From assembly GCA_027030435.1 (NCBI GenBank), contig JALVEX010000210.1, positions 1 through 10,846 on the forward strand: 10,846 bases of DNA. The letters run 5' to 3'. The position numbers and the translations under genes were made by a program. A model generated the notes under the pieces. It saw nothing but the letters and a program-made list of their open reading frames with translations. It did not search any database and had not been told where the DNA came from. Shown piece by piece: positions 6,177 to 10,846 of this stretch. This DNA is from Paracoccaceae bacterium. GTDB taxonomy: Bacteria > Pseudomonadota > Alphaproteobacteria > Rhodobacterales > Rhodobacteraceae. The stretch's first letter is position 1; every line of letters starts with the position of its first letter.

Positions 6177-7346
6177 TTACATGGCGTTCAGCCTCTCCAT
6201 CATCGCCGCCAGCGGCAGGGCGCGGATGCCGCCTTGCATGGGCACTTCGCGCGTGCCCGCATAGACGAGAAACCGCGCATCAGCCCCCACGTCCTGCGCC
6301 GCGGTGTGAAAGCCGCGCGAGACGCGCGGGGCGGTGCTGCGCTTGATCTCGATCGCCAAGGTTTCGCCCCCCGGAAGCTGCAGCACCAGATCGATCTCCG
6401 CTCCCCCGCTGCTGCGGAAGAAACAGGCCTCATGGCCCGCGGGCGCGGCGCTCAGGATGTTTTCGATCACGAAGCCCTCCCAGCTCCCGCCAACCACGGG
6501 ATGCGCGAGAAGCGTCTCTGACGTGGGGATATTCAGCAGGGAATGGACAAGCCCGCTGTCGCGCACGAAGATCTTGGGCGATTTCACCAGCCGCTTGCCG
6601 ATGTTGCGATGCCAGGGCTTCAGCCGGCGCACCAGCATAAGATCGCACATCAGATCCAGATAGCGCGCCACCGTCTGACCGGAAACGCCAAGCCCCGCCG
6701 CGAGCCGCGCCGCGTTCAGAAGGCCGCCCTGCTCATGGGCAAGCATCGTCCAGAAGCGGCGCAGGGTCTCGGCCGGGATGCGGGGGCCGAACTGGGGGAT
6801 GTCGCGCTCGAGATAGGTGCGGATGAAATCCTCGCGCCAGTGGAGGCTCGCCGCATCGTCGGGTGCGAGGAAGGCCTCGGGGAAGCCGCCGCGCAGCCAG
6901 AGGCGATTGAGGCTTTCCGCCCCGGTTTCGAGCAGGTTGAAGCCGGAAAGCTCGATATAGGTCACGCGGCCGGCGAGCGATTGTGCCGATTGATGCAGGA
7001 GCGTGCGGCTGGCGGAGCCGAGAAGCAGGAATTGCCCCGTCCGGTGCCCGGCCCTGCGCCGTTCGTCGATCTGATGGCGCAGGGTGGCGAAGAGATCGGG
7101 CATGAGCTGCACTTCATCGAGCACCACGAGCTTTCCTGCCTGTTCAGAGAGGAAAAGCTCGGGCTCGGCGAGAATCTGGCGATCCTGCGGGCGCTCGAGA
7201 TCGAGATGCACCGAATCGCGCGTGGCGGCGATTTCGAGCGCGAGCGTCGTTTTGCCGACCTGCCGCGGCCCGAGCAGCACCACGGCGGGCTGGCGCTCAA
7301 GGGCCTGTTCGACCCGTTCTTTTGCGAGGCGTTCAATCATTACCAT
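6177..7346 (-). CDS. AAA_14-type ATPase with C-terminal DUF4143 domain
   Basis: 389 residues from the ATG at 7346 (MVMIERL); ATG 7340 is also possible. The long in-frame extension to 7607 is rejected because it runs through the repA leader and resembles nothing. Walker A GPRQVGKTT (26-34), Walker B LVVLDEVQ (73-80), sensor-like LLLGSAS, then DUF4143 in the C-terminal half with the nuclease-like signature GAEIDLVLQ...LAIEIKRS. The layout and length are those of the common bacterial ATPase/DUF4143 family, whose biological role is unsettled. The EIDLVL/EIK pattern resembles a PD-(D/E)xK core. It is divergent from repA, with 263 bp between the starts, and precedes the DUF4258 TA pair on the same strand (116-bp gap), so read-through into that operon is possible. 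GC content is like the backbone, unlike the TA pair. Confidence 0.88.
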   Translation of the reverse strand: MVMIERLAKERVEQALERQPAVVLLGPRQVGKTTLALEIAATRDSVHLDLERPQDRQILAEPELFLSEQAGKLVVLDEVQLMPDLFATLRHQIDERRRAGHRTGQFLLLGSASRTLLHQSAQSLAGRVTYIELSGFNLLETGAESLNRLWLRGGFPEAFLAPDDAASLHWREDFIRTYLERDIPQFGPRIPAETLRRFWTMLAHEQGGLLNAARLAAGLGVSGQTVARYLDLMCDLMLVRRLKPWHRNIGKRLVKSPKIFVRDSGLVHSLLNIPTSETLLAHPVVGGSWEGFVIENILSAAPAGHEACFFRSSGGAEIDLVLQLPGGETLAIEIKRSTAPRVSRGFHTAAQDVGADARFLVYAGTREVPMQGGIRALPLAAMMERLNAM

Positions 7347-7429
7347 GCAAATATTCCACACAATGGAAGAATTGCAAGGATATTCGGTGCCTGATGGGGA
7401 AATTCTGCGGAAAACGGGCCGCTGGGGCT

Positions 7430-7453
7430 GGCCTTTCGGCCTTGTGGCCTTCG
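7430..7453 (+). repeat. three tandem 8-bp units in the repABC leader
   Basis: GGCCTTTC, GGCCTTGT, GGCCTTCG follow each other without gaps; six leading bases (GGCCTT) are identical. Adjacent GGCC and AAGGCC-type complementarity also lets the strand fold into small hairpins. Too short to be sure it is more than chance in GC-rich DNA. Confidence 0.35.
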
Positions 7454-7519
7454 CTCCGTTACCCACAAGATACAGAAAAGCGCTTGCCCGAATCCCGATT
7501 CTCCGCCATTCATATACGC

Positions 7520-7557
7520 AACAAACAGAAAAAGACGCATAAAACCGTAACAAACGG
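7520..7557 (+). repeat. paired AACAAACRG direct repeats with a small palindrome upstream of repA
   Basis: AACAAACAG (7520-7528) and AACAAACGG (7549-7557) are 29 bp apart, 8 of 9 bases identical. The second is within the inverted repeat CCGT-AACAA-ACGG (7545-7557). They lie 53-90 bp before the repA start and flank the best -10-like hexamer. Candidate RepA operator half-sites. Confidence 0.35.
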
Positions 7558-7609
7558 ATGCGAACGAGGCAGAGCCGAAAAGGCCGAGATACAGGGCAAT
7601 GATGCACCG

Positions 7610-8800
7610 ATGGCAGTGGAAAAAACCAGAATAGACAAGCTGATCGGCGAACATGCGCTGAAGCTTTCCGAGCGCCTCCAGGCGCATCGCGCCCAGCTTT
7701 TCCCCCCCGATGCCCGCCGCCAGCTGCGCAAGTTCACCTCCGGCGAGGTGGCCGAGCTGCTGGGCGTGAAGGATGCCTATCTGCGCAAGCTGCACCTCGA
7801 TGGCAAGGGCCCCTCGCCCGAGATCCGCGCCGGCGGGCGGCGCTACTACAGCCCCGAGGATATCCAGGCCCTGCGCGAATACCTCGAAAAAGGCACTAAA
7901 TCACCCGGAACCTACCTCCCCGGCCGGCGCGAGGGCGATCATCTGCAGGTGATCTGCGTGATCAATTTCAAGGGCGGCAGCGGCAAGACGACAACCGCCG
8001 CCCACCTCGCCCAGAAGATGGCGCTCGATGGCTACAGGGTGCTTGGCATCGATCTCGATCCCCAGGCCAGCCTTTCGGCCCTGCACGGCTTCCAGCCCGA
8101 ATTCGATCTTCTCGATGGCGGCACGCTTTACGATGCGATCCGTTACGAGGATCCGGTGCCGCTCGGCGAGGTGATCCAGCACACCTATTTCACCAATCTC
8201 GATCTCATCCCCGGCAATCTCGATCTGATGGAGTTCGAGCACGATACCCCCCGTGCGCTGGCCCAACGCGATGGCAACCTTTTCTTCACAAGAGTGGGAG
8301 ACGCGCTCGCGGATGTGGAAAAGGATTATGACGTGGTGGTGATCGATTGCCCGCCCCAGCTTGGCTTTCTCACGATGTCGGCCCTTTCGGCGGCCACGTC
8401 GGTGCTGGTCACTGTGCATCCGCAGATGCTCGACGTGATGAGCATGTGCCAGTTCCTGCTGATGACGTCCAATCTCCTGGGCGTGGTGGCCGAGGCGGGG
8501 GGCGACATGAGCTATGACTGGATGCGTTATCTCATCACCCGTTACGAGCCCGGCGACGGCCCGCAAAACCAGATGGTGAGCTTCATGCGCTCGATGTTCG
8601 GGGAAAACGTGCTCAATCATCCGGTGCTGAAATCCACCGCGATTTCCGATGCCGGGCTCACCAAGCAGACCTTGTATGAAGTGGAGAAATCGCAATTCAC
8701 CCGCGCCACCTACGAGCGCGCGATGGAAAGCCTGAACGCGGTGAATGGAGAGATCGAGGAGCTTGTTCAGGCGGCATGGGGGCGCAGAGATGGCACGTAA
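7610..8800 (+). CDS. repA: plasmid partition protein RepA (ParA-type ATPase)
   Basis: 396 residues, the usual RepA length for repABC plasmids. ATP-driven partition motor that also represses the repABC operon together with RepB. N-terminal MerR-like helix-turn-helix about 40-92 (KFTSGEVAELLGVKDAYLRK). ATPase part: deviant Walker A KGGSGKTTT (121-129) with the ParA signature lysine at 121, A' motif GIDLDPQAS (147-155), Walker B YDVVVIDCPP (240-249). Start at the ATG 7610 is chosen because it gives the family N-terminus (KTRIDKLIGEHALKLSERL); the in-frame extension to 7322 crosses the leader and the opposing ATPase start. Its last 11 bases overlap repB, a typical coupled arrangement. First gene of the repABC operon. 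Confidence 0.96.
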   Translation: MAVEKTRIDKLIGEHALKLSERLQAHRAQLFPPDARRQLRKFTSGEVAELLGVKDAYLRKLHLDGKGPSPEIRAGGRRYYSPEDIQALREYLEKGTKSPGTYLPGRREGDHLQVICVINFKGGSGKTTTAAHLAQKMALDGYRVLGIDLDPQASLSALHGFQPEFDLLDGGTLYDAIRYEDPVPLGEVIQHTYFTNLDLIPGNLDLMEFEHDTPRALAQRDGNLFFTRVGDALADVEKDYDVVVIDCPPQLGFLTMSALSAATSVLVTVHPQMLDVMSMCQFLLMTSNLLGVVAEAGGDMSYDWMRYLITRYEPGDGPQNQMVSFMRSMFGENVLNHPVLKSTAISDAGLTKQTLYEVEKSQFTRATYERAMESLNAVNGEIEELVQAAWGRRDGT

Positions 8801-9809
8801 GGATATACTGAAGGGCCTGATGGAGGCCCCGGCCCAGCCCGAGGCAGCGGCCGAAAGCCCCCCTGCCCGCGTGGATGCGGCGCGGCCGCGCTATACCACC
8901 GGGGCGATCGGGGCCGTCAGCCAGTCGATCGCCGATCTCAAGCGCCGCTCGGTGCAGGAGATCGATCCCCGCCTGATCGACAACGCCGGCTTTCATGACC
9001 GCCTCGATCGCGATGAGGGCCTCGGACAGCTCATTGATTCGATCCGCGAATACGGCCAGCAGGTGCCGGTTCTGCTGCGCCCCAACCCGAATGACGCCGA
9101 GCGCTATCAGGTGGTTTACGGCCGCCGGCGCGTGGCGGCGCTCAAGAAGCTCGGCCAGCCGGTGAAGGCGCTGGTGCGGGTGCTGGACGATCGCGAACTG
9201 GTGATCGCTCAGGGCCAGGAAAACACCGCGCGCAAGGATCTTTCCTTCATCGAGAAGGCCTGTTTCGCCCGCCAGATGCGCGATGCGGGCTATGAGCGCA
9301 AGGTGATCTGCGATGCCCTCAACATGGACAAGACCCTGCTCTCGCGCATGCTGAGCGTGGCCGATCGCATCCCCCAGGCGCTGATCGAGGCCATCGGCCC
9401 GGCGCCCGGCGTGGGGCGCGATCGCTGGCTGCACCTGGCCGATCTGATCGCGAAAGGCGCGGATGGCGCCGAGGCGCTGGCGGTGGGCGAAAGCTCCGAC
9501 GCGCGCTTCGAGGCGGTGCTGAAGGGGCTCACGCGGCCCAGGGAGCGCCCCGGGGAGCGCCGCAAGCCCCCTGCCCCGCGCGCGATCGCCGGGGCGGACG
9601 GCAGGCCCATCGCCACCGCTAGGCGCGCCAAGGGACGGCTGGTGCTCGAGATCGCGGAAAAGGATAGCGGCGGGTTCGATGAATGGCTCATCGCCCGCCT
9701 GCCCGAAATTCACCGCAGCTGGAAGGAAAGCGGCGGCGAACAGGGCCCGGAAGGGCCCGCACATGGAGTGGAGCAGCAAAAAGGAGGCACGAACAGGCAG
9801 AACGAATAG
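8790..9809 (+). CDS. repB: plasmid partition protein RepB (ParB-type, parS-binding)
   Basis: 339 residues. Centromere-binding partner of RepA; loads on parS, one copy of which lies 73 bp past the stop codon. N-terminal RepB segment RYTTGAIGAVSQSIADL (34-50). ParB nuclease-like/CTPase fold about 56-150, with QQVPVLLRPN (90-99) and the arginine patch YGRRRVAALKKLG (110-122), then ENTARKDLSFIEKA (144-157), the RepB form of the ParB box. Central HTH about 164-192 (ERKVICDALNMDKTLLSRML). The C-terminal 25 residues are Gly/Gln-rich and probably disordered. Start at 8790, inside the repA 3' end (11-bp overlap), preceded by a G-rich tract at 8778-8782; an earlier in-frame ATG at 8745 lies deep in repA and is not family-like. 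Confidence 0.95.
   Translation: MARKDILKGLMEAPAQPEAAAESPPARVDAARPRYTTGAIGAVSQSIADLKRRSVQEIDPRLIDNAGFHDRLDRDEGLGQLIDSIREYGQQVPVLLRPNPNDAERYQVVYGRRRVAALKKLGQPVKALVRVLDDRELVIAQGQENTARKDLSFIEKACFARQMRDAGYERKVICDALNMDKTLLSRMLSVADRIPQALIEAIGPAPGVGRDRWLHLADLIAKGADGAEALAVGESSDARFEAVLKGLTRPRERPGERRKPPAPRAIAGADGRPIATARRAKGRLVLEIAEKDSGGFDEWLIARLPEIHRSWKESGGEQGPEGPAHGVEQQKGGTNRQNE
9743..9758 (+). other. GC hairpin within the 3' end of repB
   Basis: GGGCCC, GGAA, GGGCCC: a perfect 6-bp all-GC stem closed by a GNRA-type tetraloop (GGAA), about 50 nt before the repB stop. It could stabilise the repB-repC mRNA or set ribosome pausing before the antisense-controlled leader. It may also be chance in a Gly/Pro-coding stretch. 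Confidence 0.4.
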
Positions 9810-9841
9810 AAAAAGCCCCCCGGAAACAGATCCCGAGAGGC
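9810..9841 (-). terminator. intrinsic terminator of the ctRNA
   Basis: Minus strand: stem GCCTCTCGG (9841-9833), 9-nt loop, CCGGGGGGC (9823-9815), then TTTTT (9814-9810). As minus-strand RNA all nine positions pair (two G-U); read on the plus strand those two positions become C-A mismatches and no T-run follows, so the structure is specific to the antisense transcript. It starts immediately after the repB stop codon. Confidence 0.8.
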
Positions 9842-9860
9842 CTTTGGTTCGCTTTTCACA
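9810..9860 (-). ncRNA. antisense countertranscript RNA (ctRNA, incA/inc-alpha type) of repABC
   Basis: All parts of the known repABC ctRNA gene can be read on the minus strand between repB and repC: a sigma70-type promoter (9867-9896), a start predicted near 9860, and an intrinsic terminator ending at 9810-9814. The predicted length of about 50 nt agrees with the 50-60 nt ctRNAs described for this plasmid family. It is complementary to the repC mRNA leader and should lower repC expression, setting copy number and incompatibility. Existence is well supported by position and signals; exact ends are estimates. Confidence 0.8.
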
Positions 9861-9866
9861 CTCTCG

Positions 9867-9896
9867 AATCTAAGGCACAACGTTGACGGCTGTCAA
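9867..9896 (-). promoter_or_regulatory. ctRNA promoter
   Basis: Minus strand -35 TTGACA (9896-9891) is a perfect consensus. The -10 is TAGATT (9872-9867, 18-bp spacer) or TTAGAT (9873-9868, 17-bp spacer). The -35 lies wholly inside the parS palindrome at 9882-9897. Confidence 0.7.
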
Positions 9897-9897
9897 C
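9882..9897. promoter_or_regulatory. parS: parS centromere site for RepB
   Basis: GTTGACGGCTGTCAAC: a 16-bp palindrome fitting the repABC parS pattern GTTNNCNGCNGNNAAC (recalled from the family) at every fixed position. It lies in the repB-repC gap, one of the known locations for parS in these plasmids. RepB should load here. I saw no second parS but did not scan exhaustively. Confidence 0.8.
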
Positions 9898-9898
9898 A

Positions 9899-9927
9899 CC
9901 ACCGTTGCCGGTGGGCGAAAAAGTTTT
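9899..9927 (+). terminator. repC-leader stem-loop, candidate conditional terminator
   Basis: Stem CCACCG (9899-9904), loop TTGC, CGGTGG (9909-9914), followed after a short A-rich stretch by TTTT (9924-9927). In repABC plasmids the leader before repC is known to form an alternative terminator/attenuator hairpin when the ctRNA binds; this element sits in the right place, 28 nt before the repC start. The T-run is short and not directly at the stem, so it could instead mask the repC ribosome binding site. Confidence 0.5.
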
Positions 9928-9942
9928 GCTTCGTGAGCAGCT

Positions 9943-10846
9943 ATGGAACGTTTGACAGTGACGCCCTTCGGGCGGCGCCCGGTAAGCTTTGGCCTGATGC
10001 AGGCGCTGGAGCTGGCCGAGGCCCCTGCCCCGATCCCGCATTTTCCCAAATGGGAGCTTTTCCGCGCGCTCTGCACGGCGCGCGCCGCCTTTGGCGTGAG
10101 CGATCGCGATCTTTCGGTGCTGAACGCGCTCCTGAGCTTCCACCAGGGCGAAAGCCTTTCGGACAACGAAAATCTGATCGTCTTCCCCTCCAACCGCGCC
10201 CTGTGCGAGCGGGCGCATGGCATGGCGGAAAGCACCCTGCGCCGCCATCTCGCGGCCCTGGTGCAGGCGGGGCTGATCCTGCGCCATGACAGCCCCAACG
10301 GCAAGCGCTACGCCGCGCGGGGCGCGGATGGCGAGGTGATCCGCGCTTTCGGCTTCGATCTCCGCCCGCTGCTGGTGCGCGCCGGCGAAATCACCCATGC
10401 GGCCGCTGAGGCGCGTGCCGCGGCCGAGGCCCTGAAGCGGCTGAGAGAAGAGATCACGCTGATGAAGCGCGATGCCCTGAAGCTGGTGCAATACGGCCGC
10501 GAGAGCGGCGCCGAGGGGCCCTGGGAGGCCTTCGAGCAGGCGCTTCTTGGCTTTCACAAGGCACTGCGGCGCAGGCTTGGCCGCGAGGCGCTGAAAGATA
10601 TCCACAAGGGCTTGGGAGAGATGCTCGCCGAGATCCGCACAGCCCTCAGCAAAACAGAAAAAATGAGCGGCAATGACGGTGAAAATGAGCGCCACCATCA
10701 GAATTCAAAACCCGATACTCATGAATCTGAACTTTGCAAAGAAGCCGCAAAAGGGCAGGGGGAGTGCAAAGATCCACCGCCCGGCCCATTGAAACGCGCC
10801 GAGCCAAGCCTGCCGCTCGGGCTGGTGTTGAAGGCCTGCCCGGATA
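9943..10846 (+). CDS. repC: plasmid replication initiator RepC, 3' end outside window
   Basis: 301 residues are visible of an expected roughly 370-440; the frame is open to the right edge. RepC is the only protein needed for initiation in repABC plasmids and acts in cis at an origin inside its own gene. The start at 9943 gives MERLTVTPFGRRPVSFGLM, a typical RepC N-terminus. A winged-helix domain follows (about 28-120: PHFPKWELFRALCTAR, DRDLSVLNALLSFH, ESTLRRHLAALVQAGLILR), then a helical, Arg/Lys-rich region, then a hydrophilic linker (about 235-265: NDGENERHHQNSKPDTHES) encoded by the AT-rich DNA where oriV is expected. There is no strong Shine-Dalgarno before the ATG, consistent with translation controlled by the leader structure and ctRNA. 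Confidence 0.94.
   Translation, partial: MERLTVTPFGRRPVSFGLMQALELAEAPAPIPHFPKWELFRALCTARAAFGVSDRDLSVLNALLSFHQGESLSDNENLIVFPSNRALCERAHGMAESTLRRHLAALVQAGLILRHDSPNGKRYAARGADGEVIRAFGFDLRPLLVRAGEITHAAAEARAAAEALKRLREEITLMKRDALKLVQYGRESGAEGPWEAFEQALLGFHKALRRRLGREALKDIHKGLGEMLAEIRTALSKTEKMSGNDGENERHHQNSKPDTHESELCKEAAKGQGECKDPPPGPLKRAEPSLPLGLVLKACPD
10651..10740. other. AT-rich segment within repC, probable oriV
   Basis: By my count these 90 bases are 40% G+C, against about two thirds in the surrounding gene. In characterised repABC plasmids the origin lies in the AT-rich part of the repC coding region, which is where this falls. The segment encodes a hydrophilic linker, so the composition is free to serve a DNA function. 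I see no iterons or DnaA boxes that I would trust. Confidence 0.55.

Larger units (their letters stand above)
7347..7609. other. gene-free divergent region between the ATPase gene and repA (repABC leader)
   Basis: 263 bp without a convincing gene; a 59-codon plus-strand frame (7364-7542) has no recognisable features. This is where the repABC promoter and RepA/RepB operator should lie. I find no good -35/-10 pair; the best -10-like hexamer is CATAAA (7538-7543). It contains a triple 8-bp repeat (7430-7453), two AACAAACRG copies (7520-7528 and 7549-7557) and a small inverted repeat CCGT-AACAA-ACGG (7545-7557). The last 110 bp before repA are A-rich compared with the flanks. Confidence 0.5.

Noticed and set aside
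7364..7542. 59-codon plus-strand frame in the repABC leader
   Set aside because: No similarity that I recognise, no good ribosome binding site, and an Arg/Pro-rich composition expected from chance.
7347..7607. 87-residue N-terminal extension of the minus-strand ATPase frame
   Set aside because: It crosses the repA leader, shows no domain, and the family normally starts a few residues before the ERLAKERVEQAL helix; the frame is merely open.
9856..10698. Minus-strand frame (280 codons) opposite repC
   Set aside because: Shadow of repC, which is unambiguous; it would also run through the ctRNA gene and parS.
1..10846. CRISPR arrays, tRNA or rRNA genes, insertion-sequence ends
   Set aside because: I saw no regularly spaced repeats, cloverleaf or rRNA-like segments, and no transposase gene with terminal inverted repeats.

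Overview
The window is GC-rich (about two thirds G+C in the segments I counted) and carries most of a repABC replication/partition module. That module, together with the overall character of the proteins, points to a large plasmid or chromid of an alphaproteobacterium, most likely Rhodobacterales. The taxonomic guess is inference; no rRNA or other marker gene is present.

Layout. (1) 2-2197: the 3' part of a large metabolic gene for an FAD-dependent amine oxidoreductase fused to a glycine-cleavage-T folate domain (dimethylglycine/sarcosine dehydrogenase type); its start lies left of the window. (2) 2218-3300, minus: a DUF1612/HTH (RHE_PE00001-like) protein often met on alphaproteobacterial replicons, convergent with (1). 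(3) 3301-3458: a gene-free stretch with a 35-bp near-perfect inverted repeat (14-bp arms, 7-bp centre) followed at once by a 15-bp palindrome; this is a candidate tyrosine-recombinase core site or operator. (4) 3459-4128, minus: a Phd/YefM-VapC (PIN) toxin-antitoxin pair with a visible promoter/operator. (5) 4203-5252, plus: a tyrosine recombinase, divergent from the TA pair. (6) 5261-6060, minus: a second TA pair (DUF4258 toxin, HTH antitoxin) on a segment of distinctly lower GC, with palindromic operators upstream. (7) 6177-7346, minus: an AAA_14/DUF4143 ATPase. (8) 7347-7609: the gene-free repABC leader. (9) 7610 to the right edge, plus: repA (ParA type), repB (ParB type) and repC (initiator, cut by the window end). 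Between repB and repC lie a parS site, an antisense countertranscript RNA gene with promoter and terminator, and the hairpin of the repC leader.

How the parts fit. This is a plasmid backbone: replication initiation (RepC, with the probable oriV inside repC), partition (RepA, RepB, parS), copy-number and incompatibility control (antisense RNA), probable multimer resolution (the tyrosine recombinase with a dif-like site) and post-segregational killing (two TA pairs). The most notable larger-scale signal is the polarity of KOPS-like octamers: ten GGGNAGGG motifs lie on the minus strand between 561 and 10030 and none on the plus strand there, while the only plus-strand copy sits at 10753, just beyond the AT-rich part of repC. 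That pattern is what would be expected if oriV lies in repC and an FtsK-type translocase reads this replicon.
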